DNA of 64,000 bases from Brevibacillus aydinogluensis (GTDB lineage: Bacteria > Bacillota > Bacilli > Brevibacillales > Brevibacillaceae). Made by a program: the position numbers and the translations under genes. The stretch lies in NCBI RefSeq assembly GCF_031954365.1, contig NZ_JAUSVZ010000001.1. One strand, 5' to 3'. Position 1 is the stretch's first letter. Each line of letters begins with the position of its first letter. The notes below the pieces were generated by a model. It saw nothing but the letters and a program-made list of their open reading frames with translations. It was not told the origin of the DNA and ran no database searches. This document shows, piece by piece, positions 8,819 through 17,589 of this stretch.

Positions 8819-9776
8819 CCGTCATCGCCGGCTTCGTTCCAGCGCGGCGATGCGCAGCTTGGTACGCGAAAACCACGTTCGTGTGGAGGATCTGATCTAC
8901 CCGATCTTTGTGGTGGAAGGTTCGAACATCAAGGAGGAAATTCCCTCCATGCCGGGCGTCTATCACTTCTCGCTGGACCGCCTGAACGAGGAAATTGACG
9001 AGGTGGCAGCGTTGGGCATCCAGTCCGTGCTGGTCTTCGGTGTGCCGGAGCACAAGGACGCCTGCGGTTCGGAAGCCTACAACGACGATGCCGTGACGCA
9101 GCGAGCCATCCGTCAGATCAAGGAAAGACATCCTGAACTGGTCGTGATCGCCGACACCTGTCTGTGCCAATACACCGACCACGGCCACTGCGGCGTGCTG
9201 CGCGACGGCGACGTAGTCAATGACGAATCGCTGACGCTGCTGGCAAAGACGGCAGTCTCGCAGGCGAAAGCGGGAGCAGACATCATCGCACCGTCCAACA
9301 TGATGGACGGCTTTGTGGCGGCAATTCGTGCGGCGCTGGACGAAGCCGGCTTTACCCACGTGCCGATCATGTCCTACGCGGTCAAATACGCCTCGTCGTT
9401 CTACGGCCCATTCCGGGATGCGGCTCATTCCGCGCCCAAGTCGGGCGACCGCAAGGCGTACCAGATGGACCCGGCCAACGCCCGTGAAGGGCTGCGCGAA
9501 GCAGCTTCCGACGTGGCGGAGGGGGCTGACTTCCTGATGGTCAAACCGGGGCTGGCGTTCATGGACATGGTGCTGCGCCTGCGTGAGTCCTTTCATCTGC
9601 CGATCGTCGTCTACAACGTGAGCGCCGAGTACTCCATGGTCAAAGCGGCGGCGGCCAACGGCTGGATCGACGAAGAGCGGATTGTCATGGAAACGATGGT
9701 CGGCTTCAAGCGGGCCGGTGCCGACCTGATCATTACCTATCATGCCAAAGACGTGGCAAAATGGCTGGCGAGGTGA
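8802..9776 (+). CDS. hemB: Delta-aminolevulinic acid dehydratase (porphobilinogen synthase)
   Basis: Condenses two 5-aminolevulinates into porphobilinogen. It has 324 residues. The Schiff-base lysines are K195 (AVKYASSFYGPF) and K248 (LMVKPG). C120, C122 and C130 in CLCQYTDHGHC form the zinc-binding triad, so this is a zinc-type rather than magnesium-only enzyme. Two ATGs lie at 8796 and 8802; GGGAGGGG ends at 8795, leaving six bases to 8802, so I start there (MALTFDRHRRL). The start is embedded in the end of hemD. Confidence 0.98.
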   Translation: MALTFDRHRRLRSSAAMRSLVRENHVRVEDLIYPIFVVEGSNIKEEIPSMPGVYHFSLDRLNEEIDEVAALGIQSVLVFGVPEHKDACGSEAYNDDAVTQRAIRQIKERHPELVVIADTCLCQYTDHGHCGVLRDGDVVNDESLTLLAKTAVSQAKAGADIIAPSNMMDGFVAAIRAALDEAGFTHVPIMSYAVKYASSFYGPFRDAAHSAPKSGDRKAYQMDPANAREGLREAASDVAEGADFLMVKPGLAFMDMVLRLRESFHLPIVVYNVSAEYSMVKAAAANGWIDEERIVMETMVGFKRAGADLIITYHAKDVAKWLAR

Positions 9777-9783
9777 GCAGGCG

Positions 9784-11067
9784 ATGAAGATGGAAAAATC
9801 GATCCGGCTGTTTGCGGAAGCACAGCAGTACATACCGGGCGGAGTAAACAGCCCGGTACGGGCGTTTAAAAGCGTGGGCGGCAATCCCGTCTACATTGCC
9901 AAAGGAGAGGGAGCGCGCGTCGTCGATGTGGACGGCAACACCTACATCGACTACATCGGTTCCTGGGGGCCGCTGATTCTGGGCCATGCCCACCCGAAAG
10001 TACTTGCCGCGATCCAGGAAGCGGCTGCGCTTGGCACCAGCTTTGGCGCTCCGACCGAACGGGAGACGGACATGGCCAAGCTGGTCTGCGAGATCGTCCC
10101 GTCGGTCGAAGTGGTGCGGATGGTCAACTCCGGCACGGAGGCGACGATGAGCGCACTCCGGCTGGCGCGCGGCTATACCAAGCGGAACAAAATCATGAAG
10201 TTTGAGGGCTGTTACCACGGACATGCCGACAGCCTGCTGATCAAGGCGGGCTCTGGCGTGGCCACGCTTGGACTGCCCGACAGCCCAGGTGTGCCGGAAG
10301 CGACGGCCATTCATACGATCACCGTACCGTACAACGATCTGGAAAGCGTGAAAATGGCGTTTGAAGCGTACGGCGAAGATTTGGCTGCGGTAATTGTGGA
10401 ACCCGTCGCCGGCAACATGGGGGTCGTACCGCCGCAGCCAGGCTTTTTGGAGGGCTTGCGGGAGATTACGCAGCGCTACGGAACACTGCTGATCTTTGAC
10501 GAAGTGATGACCGGCTTCCGCGTTGCCCGCGGCGGCGCGCAGGAGCTGTACGGCATCACCCCTGACTTGACGACAATGGGCAAGGTGATCGGCGGCGGCC
10601 TGCCGGTCGGCGCATACGGCGGCCGGCGGGACATCATGCAGCACGTAGCACCGGCGGGACCGATCTACCAGGCAGGCACACTGTCCGGCAACCCGCTGGC
10701 GATGGCAGCGGGATTGACCACGCTGCAGATACTGGGTGAGGACGGGGTCTACGAGCGGTTGGATGCACTCTCTTCCCGCCTGGCAGAAGGACTGGCGGAC
10801 AACGCACGGAAGCTGGGCATCCCGCATACGGTAAACCGCGTCGGCTCCATGGTGTGCCTGTTCTTTACGGAGACGCCGGTCGTCAACTACGAGACAGCCA
10901 AGACATCCGATCTGGAGCGCTTCTCCCGCTACTTCCGCTACCTGCTGGAAGAAGGCGTCATGATTCCGCCGTCCCAGTTTGAGGGCATGTTCGTCTCACT
11001 GGCCCATACGGAAGCGGATATTGAGCGCACCATCGAAGCCAGCTACCAGGCGATGAAAAAGCTGTAA
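9784..11067 (+). CDS. hemL: Glutamate-1-semialdehyde 2,1-aminomutase
   Basis: PLP-dependent transfer of the amino group of glutamate-1-semialdehyde to give 5-aminolevulinate, completing the HemA reaction. It has 427 residues. The PLP lysine is K267 in TMGKVIGGG; PGGVNSPVRAF at the N-terminus, VNSGTEATMSALRLARG and FEGCYHGHAD are family signatures. The start at ATG 9784 follows GAGGTGAGCAGG; the frame extends 14 codons further into hemB without a better site. It is the last gene of the operon, and a strong terminator lies 60 bases downstream. Confidence 0.98.
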   Translation: MKMEKSIRLFAEAQQYIPGGVNSPVRAFKSVGGNPVYIAKGEGARVVDVDGNTYIDYIGSWGPLILGHAHPKVLAAIQEAAALGTSFGAPTERETDMAKLVCEIVPSVEVVRMVNSGTEATMSALRLARGYTKRNKIMKFEGCYHGHADSLLIKAGSGVATLGLPDSPGVPEATAIHTITVPYNDLESVKMAFEAYGEDLAAVIVEPVAGNMGVVPPQPGFLEGLREITQRYGTLLIFDEVMTGFRVARGGAQELYGITPDLTTMGKVIGGGLPVGAYGGRRDIMQHVAPAGPIYQAGTLSGNPLAMAAGLTTLQILGEDGVYERLDALSSRLAEGLADNARKLGIPHTVNRVGSMVCLFFTETPVVNYETAKTSDLERFSRYFRYLLEEGVMIPPSQFEGMFVSLAHTEADIERTIEASYQAMKKL

Positions 11068-11126
11068 ACCGGCACACGGCGAAGAACAGCAGCAGCTGCC
11101 CGCGCTGTCGGGAGTGTTGAGACAAC

Positions 11127-11162
11127 AAAAGTCCCTGTCCGATTGCGGCAGGGACTTTTTTG
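11127..11162 (+). terminator. Rho-independent terminator of the hemAXCDBL operon
   Basis: The stem AAAGTCCCTG paired with CAGGGACTTT is followed by a T run. It lies between convergent hemL and the glycosidase-like gene and could also act on the minus strand because of the leading A run. Confidence 0.85.
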
Positions 11163-11170
11163 TTGGAGGA

Positions 11171-12106
11171 TTATCTTGCCAATTCCTTCCAGTATTCATA
11201 GGAGTGGACAGCCACGCCGGCAAAGGAAGGGTGTTTCGCCATGAGCGCGGGCAGCTTGTTCAGTTCCCGGTCCATGAACGCGTTGCCTTCTTCGAAAAAG
11301 GTGATGAAATTGCCCTCGCTGCTTTGTTTCGTTTCAACGGCGACAAGCAGGTTCTTGCCGTGACGGTCGGCCATCTCCAGCTCCTGGGTCACGAGCGAGG
11401 AGATGCTGTTCGATCCTGCCGCCCGGTCGCGGTAAGCCATCACGGCCACGTGATCATGCTTGGCGATCATCCATTCGGCCAGCGAGGTGTCGGGGCTGCC
11501 GGGGACGGGGATATTGTCCAGCCAAAACGGCAGATCACACCCAATCTGCAGGGAAGGCTGCTGCTTGATTTTGCTGACATACGCCTCCACGTTGCCCATC
11601 CACTGCCGGATGACTGCTTGCTGATCTGTTTTCCACTGAGGCAGGAGGTACGGTTCGATGTCCAGATGGATGCCGGTGATTTTTTCCTGAGCCTTTGCTT
11701 TGCGATTGTACCGGTTGACCCAATCGACGAGCGCAAGGATGTCCTGACGGTTTTGTGCCAGCCCCCAATCGGATTTCCCGCCCAACGCATGCACGTCGAT
11801 TCCGGCAGCGCGGGCTTTGCCGATGAACTTCCGGTAATACGCAGGGGAGAGCGAGGTATCGATTTTCAGATACAGCAGGTTTACGCCTTGCTCGGCGGCA
11901 AACGTGAGGATTTGATCCGGTTCCGAAGCGGTCTCGTATGTGTGCCAAAGCCACGTGGCTTTCAGCGGCTTTCCTTCGGCAGGCTTCACGCGGGTTGGCA
12001 GTACTTCGGCCGTTGTCTCCTTGGTGGAGAGTCCTATCAAAAATACGAGACTTACTATAATCAGCGCGATCAGCAGGATAAGTGCCCGACGAGATGCATG
12101 TATCAT
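11171..12106 (-). CDS. Membrane-anchored TIM-barrel glycoside hydrolase-like protein
   Basis: A 311-residue protein beginning with a short basic stretch and one hydrophobic helix (ALILLIALIIVSLVFLIGL, about residues 9-27), so it is either anchored outside the membrane or exported. The rest looks like a TIM barrel of the uncharacterized glycosyl-hydrolase-like type: TWLWHTYE, GVNLLYLKID and HALGGKSDWGLAQN, with the likely catalytic acids in GIHLDIEPY. The ATG at 12106 follows CTGGAGGGAG; the frame runs upstream to 12679 but without a ribosome site and through a gene remnant in another frame. Substrate unknown. It converges on hemL. Confidence 0.7.
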   Translation of the reverse strand: MIHASRRALILLIALIIVSLVFLIGLSTKETTAEVLPTRVKPAEGKPLKATWLWHTYETASEPDQILTFAAEQGVNLLYLKIDTSLSPAYYRKFIGKARAAGIDVHALGGKSDWGLAQNRQDILALVDWVNRYNRKAKAQEKITGIHLDIEPYLLPQWKTDQQAVIRQWMGNVEAYVSKIKQQPSLQIGCDLPFWLDNIPVPGSPDTSLAEWMIAKHDHVAVMAYRDRAAGSNSISSLVTQELEMADRHGKNLLVAVETKQSSEGNFITFFEEGNAFMDRELNKLPALMAKHPSFAGVAVHSYEYWKELAR

Positions 12107-12305
12107 GACGCTCCCTCCAGGTGTGCTCAGAGTCGTAAACGTGAGGTCCTTTTCACATATCGGCACGAGGGGCTTTCGTCGTGAGTGTTTTTGCGCGTTC
12201 AAACGAGAAATGAGTCTAAAGTCTGAGAAGAGGAAAGGGGGGACGGGCTGCGGCAAACCGCCGGCGGTGCCGGGAACAGAGAGGGCGGTCTCCGCAGTCC
12301 GTATC

Positions 12306-12452
12306 CTATCGTGCGGGTATTGAAAGGCGGTCGGAGAGGAACGTGGCCATATCCCGCATAAGGCGGCGCAGCACGTCGAGCGACGCCTCCGCGTCCAGAT
12401 TGATTTCCAGCGCGTGATTGGCCTGAGGGAGTTCATTACCGTGTTTTTCCAA
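12306..12452 (-). pseudogene. C-terminal remnant of an alpha/beta hydrolase gene
   Basis: An open stretch of 48 codons ending in TAG reads like the last segment of an alpha/beta hydrolase: LEKHGNELPQANHALEI carries a catalytic-histidine-like ANHALE, followed by the amphipathic helix ASLDVLRRLMRDMATFLSD. A TGA closes the frame at 12453-12455, and no continuation with a lipase box is visible upstream in any minus frame up to the next gene. The rest of the 490-base gap between neighbours (12107-12595) holds nothing else I can recognise. A very small intact gene is less likely because no start codon with a ribosome site is present. Confidence 0.5.
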
Positions 12453-12595
12453 TCATAGGACAAGCCCTGGCAAGCGGACTTGTTCCGCTCCGGCGGCCGG
12501 GGATTCCACGTGATCCGGCTTTCAGCCGACAGGTGTATGAATCCGCCTGGCCGGGCAACACTTTGAAAATAGGAGAAAAACGAGGGGGATTTGCG

Positions 12596-13387
12596 ATGAT
12601 GAAACAAGTATCGTTGCCAAACGGCGTTCGCCTCGCCTACACCGATGCGGGCAGCGGCGCACCGCTCATGCTGGTACATGGTTTTTGCGGCAGTTCAGCC
12701 TATTGGCAAAAGGTGATACCCGCACTGGCAAAGCGGTTCCGCGTGATCGTGCCGGACTTGCGGGGACACGGCAGCAGTTCCGCGCCGGACGAGCCGTACA
12801 CGATGGAACGGCTGGCAGAGGATCTGGTTCATCTGCTGGATGCGCTGGAAGTGGAACAGACGACGCTGCTGGGCCACTCGCTGGGCGGTTACGTGACGCT
12901 GGCGTTTGCGGAGCGCTACGCGGACAGGCTGACTGGCTTCGGGCTGATCCACTCCACCGCGTATCCCGACGACGAACAGGGAAAGGCCAACCGCGACAAG
13001 AGCATGGAGAGCATCAGGCAGAACGGGATGGAGCCGTTTATCAAGGCGCTTGTGCCCAGGCTGTTTGCCCCAGACAGCGTCACCTCCCGTCCTGACGATG
13101 TGCGGCTGGCCAGGGAAATAGGTCTTGGGACTGATCCGCAGGGAGCGATCCGCACGTTGCAGGGGATGAGAGATCGGCCGGATCGACGGCACGTCCTGCA
13201 GAAAACCAGCCTGCCTGTGCTGCTTGTCGCGGGCGAACAGGACCAGATCGTCTCCCCGGCCAAGACCTTCACGGCAGACGGTTCGGACGTTCGCCAGGTG
13301 CTGCTGCCGAAAGCGGGCCACATGGGCATGCTGGAAGTCCCGGATGACTTGACGGCGGCGATTGGCGAATTTATGGGAAGTTTCTGA
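12596..13387 (+). CDS. Alpha/beta-fold hydrolase
   Basis: A 263-residue cytosolic hydrolase of the esterase/haloperoxidase type. The nucleophile is the serine of GHSLGG near residue 98, the acid is the second Asp region GEQDQIV near residue 214, and the histidine is in KAGHMGMLE near residue 240. The oxyanion strand is LMLVHGFCGS. No signal peptide. The ATG at 12596 (or the next codon, also ATG) follows CGAGGGGG; the frame extends 21 codons upstream without support. Substrate cannot be inferred. The broken hydrolase on the opposite strand just upstream is not an obvious duplicate. Confidence 0.88.
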   Translation: MMKQVSLPNGVRLAYTDAGSGAPLMLVHGFCGSSAYWQKVIPALAKRFRVIVPDLRGHGSSSAPDEPYTMERLAEDLVHLLDALEVEQTTLLGHSLGGYVTLAFAERYADRLTGFGLIHSTAYPDDEQGKANRDKSMESIRQNGMEPFIKALVPRLFAPDSVTSRPDDVRLAREIGLGTDPQGAIRTLQGMRDRPDRRHVLQKTSLPVLLVAGEQDQIVSPAKTFTADGSDVRQVLLPKAGHMGMLEVPDDLTAAIGEFMGSF

Positions 13388-13394
13388 CAAAATG

Positions 13395-13425
13395 TGGACA
13401 AATCGCAAGAAAATTTTGCTATAAT
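13395..13425 (+). promoter_or_regulatory. Extended -10 promoter of the SLH/5'-nucleotidase gene
   Basis: TATAAT at 13420-13425 is preceded by TG one base upstream (TTTTGCTATAAT). TGGACA at 13395-13400 is a weak -35 with a 19-base spacer, tolerable with an extended -10. The coding start is 52 bases downstream. Confidence 0.7.
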
Positions 13426-13476
13426 CAGTAGTGCTGTCCTATTCTATCAATTATTGTTTTGGGGGGAGAAGCACTC

Positions 13477-15354
13477 ATGAAAAAAGCACGTCGCATCAGC
13501 CTGGCCGTAGTGGCTGCAGCGATCTGTTCGTCGCTGATGGCCGGATCGGCGTTTGCCGCGCCGCTCCATCCGGTAAAGCATGTGGACTGGATGGTAAAAA
13601 AGTCCATCCTCTTACCGGGACAAAACGGTGATCTGGCGCTGGAGCGCAGCGTGACGCTGGCTGAGGCCGCCGTCGTCTTTGCCAAACTGAAAGGAGTCCA
13701 CGTCACCGCCTCGGCGGGCAAAGGCGCCCACTGGTCCGCACCGTACCTGACTTGGCTAAACAGCCAGGGAGCAATTAGCGCAAACGACATCAACACTCCG
13801 ACACAACTGCCGTCCGCCGCAAAGCTGACGGAGATGGCGAAAAAGCTGGGCTATACGCTCAAGCTGGAAAACAAGGCACAGGTGACCCGCGGCGAATTCT
13901 TCCAGGCTATCGGGGACGCGGCCACCACGCACATCACCATCGCCCACACCAATGACACGCACGGACATATTCAAGAGGATGCAAGCCTCAAGGAATTCGG
14001 CTTTGCCAAGATTGCCACGCTGCTGAAAGAGTGGCGTCAGGAAAACGAGAACTTCCTGCTGATTGACGCCGGCGACACCTTCCAGGGCACTGTCTTCGTC
14101 AACCAGTTCAAGGGAGAGTCCGTCGTGCCGATTCTCAATCACCTCGGCTACGACGTGATGGCCGCGGGCAATCACGAGTTTGACTTCGGCTACGAACAGC
14201 TCCTCAAGCTGCGCGATATGCTGAAGTACCCGATCATTTCCGCCAACGTGTTTAAGGCTGACGGCACGGAGTTCCTCGTGCCCACGTACAAGGCGGAGAT
14301 CGGCGGCAAGAAGTTCGCGTTCGTAGGCTTCGTGGCGGAGGATACGCCCATTCTCACGCATCCGGACAACGTGAAAGGGCTGACGTTCAAAAATCCGGTG
14401 GAAGTGGCGAAGGTGGTCGTGCCGCAGTTGAAAAAGGAAGCGGATCACGTGATCGTGGTCTCCCACGTGGGGATTGAGGTGGACCGCGAAATCGCGAAGA
14501 ACGTGCCGGGCATCGACCTGATCGTCGGCGGCCACTCCCACACGCCGCTGAAGACACCGGAAGTGGTCAACGGCACCTACATCGTGCAGGACTGGGAATA
14601 CGGCAAATCTCTGGGCCGTGCCGACCTGTACTACCTGGGCAAGGAGCTGGTCGCGTTTAGCGGCGGGTTGAAAGAGTACGATGAGAGTGTACAGGCTGAC
14701 CCGGAAGTAGAGAAACTGGTGCAGGAGATTGTCAGCAAGATCGACGAAGTCATGGGCGTAGTGATCGCCAAGTCGGAAGTGGATCTGGACGGAGACCGCA
14801 GCCTGGTGCGCAAAAAAGAAACCAACGTCGGCAACCTGGTCGCAGACATCATGCTGGAGCGCACGAAGGCAATCAAAGGACACGAAGCGGACGTGGCCCT
14901 GATCAACGGAGGCGGCATCCGCACCCAGTTGAAAGCGGGCGACATCACGAAAAAGGACCTGTACACGCTGCTGCCGTTCCCGAACACCCTGACCGTGATC
15001 GAAGTGACAGGCGAAGAGCTGAAAAAGGCGCTGGAAAACGGCGTCAGCCAGGTGGAGGAAGGCGCAGGACGATTCCCGCAAATCAGCGGCATGTCCTTTA
15101 CCTACAATCCGAAAAAGCCGGCCGGCGAGCGTGTCGTGGAAGTGAAAGTGGGCGGCCAGCCGCTTGATCTGAAGAAAACCTACAAGGTAGCCACCAACGA
15201 CTTCATCGCTGCCGGCGGCGACGGCTACGAGTCGTTTAACAAACCGGGATTCAACACCGGCCTCACGCTCTACACCATCGTCGAAGAAGCGTTGATAAAC
15301 AAAAAGACGGTGAACCCAAAGGTAGAAGGGCGCATCGTCGAAGTCAACGAGTAA
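13477..15354 (+). CDS. Secreted 5'-nucleotidase/metallophosphoesterase with N-terminal SLH-like region
   Basis: A 625-residue exported enzyme. Residues 1-28 are a signal peptide (KKARR then a hydrophobic core, cleavage near AFA-AP). Residues 30-150 contain two to three degenerate S-layer-homology-like units (HWSAPYLTWLNSQGAI, VTRGEFFQAIG), which would attach the protein to the cell wall. From residue 153 the metallophosphoesterase domain shows AHTNDTHGH, IDAGDTFQG, AAGNHEFDFG and VGGHSHT, the dinuclear metal ligands. The C-terminal 5'-nucleotidase domain has NVGNLVADIM, INGGGIR and AAGGDGY. Likely role: dephosphorylating extracellular nucleotides for phosphate or nucleoside salvage. Start at ATG 13477 behind GGGGGGAG. 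Confidence 0.9.
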   Translation: MKKARRISLAVVAAAICSSLMAGSAFAAPLHPVKHVDWMVKKSILLPGQNGDLALERSVTLAEAAVVFAKLKGVHVTASAGKGAHWSAPYLTWLNSQGAISANDINTPTQLPSAAKLTEMAKKLGYTLKLENKAQVTRGEFFQAIGDAATTHITIAHTNDTHGHIQEDASLKEFGFAKIATLLKEWRQENENFLLIDAGDTFQGTVFVNQFKGESVVPILNHLGYDVMAAGNHEFDFGYEQLLKLRDMLKYPIISANVFKADGTEFLVPTYKAEIGGKKFAFVGFVAEDTPILTHPDNVKGLTFKNPVEVAKVVVPQLKKEADHVIVVSHVGIEVDREIAKNVPGIDLIVGGHSHTPLKTPEVVNGTYIVQDWEYGKSLGRADLYYLGKELVAFSGGLKEYDESVQADPEVEKLVQEIVSKIDEVMGVVIAKSEVDLDGDRSLVRKKETNVGNLVADIMLERTKAIKGHEADVALINGGGIRTQLKAGDITKKDLYTLLPFPNTLTVIEVTGEELKKALENGVSQVEEGAGRFPQISGMSFTYNPKKPAGERVVEVKVGGQPLDLKKTYKVATNDFIAAGGDGYESFNKPGFNTGLTLYTIVEEALINKKTVNPKVEGRIVEVNE

Positions 15355-15406
15355 AACGAGCGATCGGCAGGACCATACTGCTGCTACCCGCCATGAAGCA
15401 ACAGCG

Positions 15407-15453
15407 AAAGCCCCCGTCCGAACAGCTGCCGGACGGAGGGCTTTCTTTCGTTT
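15407..15453. terminator. Bidirectional rho-independent terminator
   Basis: A long stem (AAAGCCCCCGTCCG against CGGACGGAGGGCTTT, one bulge) with a nine-base loop sits between the convergent nucleotidase and lipase genes, with a T-rich tail on the plus side. Confidence 0.8.
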
Positions 15454-17090
15454 TATTCGGGAAGAGGAATCTCACCGTCATCGTCCGTGACGGCAAAATT
15501 GTAGTTGACCGACCGCGTAAACGCTGCCCCTGATTCGTCTACGCCTGTCACCTCAAACGACAGATTGTAGACACCCGGCTCGGACGGCACCTGGAAGCGA
15601 ATGTTCATCTCGTTGTCGCTGACCGCATTGACACGGAGCCGCTTCAGCTCAGTTCCCTTGCCGGATCCGGACCGACGCAGCGTGGCCTGCTGAAGCGAGG
15701 TCTGCTTTGTTTTGCCTTTGCGCGTCTCAAGCTGCAGCGAAGCGGTGTCGTTTTTCTTGAACACCTGCTTGTCCGCCTGCCAATTCAGGTCGACGCCTCC
15801 TTTGACGGCGGCCAGCAGGAAGTACGCGTCCCGTTTGCCGTTGATTTTCGCGGTCCACTCTCCTTTTTCCGGCTTGTCAATCGAGAAGACGTGATGCATG
15901 GCTTTGCCGAAGATGCCGTGTTCGTCCGACACTGCCTCTCCATCTTCCGGCCTGTACACCTTCCCCGACGGACTGATGAGTTCCACCGTGGTCGCTTCGT
16001 CAGCCACCATGACGTCGATCATCACGTTCTTGAGGCCGCCTTCCAGAGGAATGCGCTCCGTCTGCTCGCCGTCCACTTCTCCGCCGCGATAGATGGCACT
16101 GGTAGCGTCGTCTTTGCTGCGTGCCGGCACCCGGTCGGCCTGATCCGCTTTTTTGGCCGATCCAGCGTCAGTCCACTCGGCTTCAGCCGCTCCGGCTTCA
16201 CTCCATCCGGCGGAAGCCAGTTTCAGCTTGGGCCGGACAAGCTCCCAAGTCTTGGAGGCATCCCGCAGCTGGAAGTGGGAGAGCTTTTCCGAGCCTTTGT
16301 CCGTAAAGGAGCGGATACCGTACGGCAGACCGAACGCCGAGTCGAGGGAGACGGCCCCGTCATCCGAGCCGGGGAGGATGGCATGGGCGAACCAGGTGGG
16401 GGAAAACCATCCATCGTCACCGGTACCTGCTCCCATGTACGTGGTGGCCTTGCGGGCTTCCGCCCGGCTGTCTGTCTGCTCACGGAACTGCGCCATGTAG
16501 GAGGTTTGCAGCGAGTAGACGGCATCGTCACGCATGCCAATAATCTCCGCCAGCCACCACGTCCAATCGCTGTAGGCCAGGTCGGCCAGTTCCGACCCCT
16601 TGTTGGGCGTGCCCAATTGATGTACGACGTTGACGTAGGGGTGCGCTCCGTAGTACACCAGCGCCGCTTGCGTGTCAATGCCGCCCTTTGAATGGGCGAT
16701 TACATTGATCTGGGGGACTTGGTAGTAGTCGGCCACTTTCTTGATGACATCTGCCAATATGCGGCCGTTGGTCCACATGCTGCCGCCGGTGCCCTCCGCA
16801 TCCGGCAGCTGGACGAACGCGGTGCGGTATCCGGCGTTGTAAGCGGCGGTGTAAAAGTCGTCGGAGGCAGTCCACGTGGTGTAGTCGGAATGAAGCCCCT
16901 GCACGAACAGCAATACCGGTTTGTCATTCGAAGCGTTGGGCGGTATCGCTCCGGTGTACCAATCCCCTGCTTTTCCGTTTGGATTGTCGTCGTGCAGAGT
17001 GGGACTGGGGGCTGCTGCGGCAGCGGACGGCCAGGCCAGCACAAGGGCGAGGGAAGGGGCGAGCAAGGCGGGCAGAAAACGTCGGCTCAT
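15453..17090 (-). CDS. Secreted lipase/esterase with C-terminal beta-rich domain
   Basis: A 545-residue exported alpha/beta hydrolase. A signal peptide spans about residues 1-27 (SRR, then a Leu/Ala core, AAAA-AP). PVLLFVQGLHSDYTTW holds the oxyanion region, and the nucleophile elbow is AHSKGG near residue 133. YMGAGTGDDGWFS and DDGAVSLDSA lie in the region where the catalytic Asp is expected, and LSHFQLR offers the histidine near residue 270. From about residue 330 to the end there is a linker and two beta-rich, prepeptidase- or Ig-like modules, probably for surface or substrate binding. TAAGGAGG precedes the ATG. Monocistronic. Confidence 0.82.
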   Translation of the reverse strand: MSRRFLPALLAPSLALVLAWPSAAAAAPSPTLHDDNPNGKAGDWYTGAIPPNASNDKPVLLFVQGLHSDYTTWTASDDFYTAAYNAGYRTAFVQLPDAEGTGGSMWTNGRILADVIKKVADYYQVPQINVIAHSKGGIDTQAALVYYGAHPYVNVVHQLGTPNKGSELADLAYSDWTWWLAEIIGMRDDAVYSLQTSYMAQFREQTDSRAEARKATTYMGAGTGDDGWFSPTWFAHAILPGSDDGAVSLDSAFGLPYGIRSFTDKGSEKLSHFQLRDASKTWELVRPKLKLASAGWSEAGAAEAEWTDAGSAKKADQADRVPARSKDDATSAIYRGGEVDGEQTERIPLEGGLKNVMIDVMVADEATTVELISPSGKVYRPEDGEAVSDEHGIFGKAMHHVFSIDKPEKGEWTAKINGKRDAYFLLAAVKGGVDLNWQADKQVFKKNDTASLQLETRKGKTKQTSLQQATLRRSGSGKGTELKRLRVNAVSDNEMNIRFQVPSEPGVYNLSFEVTGVDESGAAFTRSVNYNFAVTDDDGEIPLPE

Positions 17091-17589
17091 CGCAAATTCC
17101 TCCTTAAATAATTTAATATTTGGAATATTTGGTTTTATTTTACAATAATGCTGCCAGCATGTCTATAACTATATCAACCGGACATAATACAGATTGTCAG
17201 ATTCACATTTTCATATTTCATAGGCGCTGCCATCTGGCGTCGTTTGTTTTTGAAACAGACATCACTGGAAAATACGCCTCCGCTTGACTGGCGCAGAGAA
17301 GAAATGTGTGTCTCCCGTCGCCCAATCGAGAACACGTATGAAATGAAACGGGGGCCTTGCTCGTAACGTACATTTGGGGCTGTATTCGCTAATCGCCGCG
17401 ATCCTAGTACAATGGTAGTGAAAGCGCCGTTCGCAAGTCAGCAATGGGAAAATGCGTTTGGCTCGGGTCGATGCTTGTCCGTTGCCAGCTTCCCGATTCA
17501 GGGCGAACCGATCGGGAACGACTCCGTTTGTTACGTGGAGTTGTGCATTCGCCTGCGGGGTCAATCGGATGAACCAGGGGGGATCGTTT
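17091..17589. other. 500-base divergent intergenic region
   Basis: It separates the lipase (minus) from the HAAS-domain gene (plus). The 17100-17150 part is AT-rich and should contain the lipase promoter, but no clean -35/-10 pair stands out. On the plus strand TACAAT at 17407-17412 is a possible -10 without a good -35. I see no gene, RNA or repeat; a frame open upstream of 17590 has unlikely composition and no ribosome site. Confidence 0.5.

Noticed and set aside
12107..12679. Upstream extension of the TIM-barrel protein gene on the minus strand
   Set aside because: No ribosome site before 12106-type start, and composition changes; the hydrolase remnant occupies another frame there.
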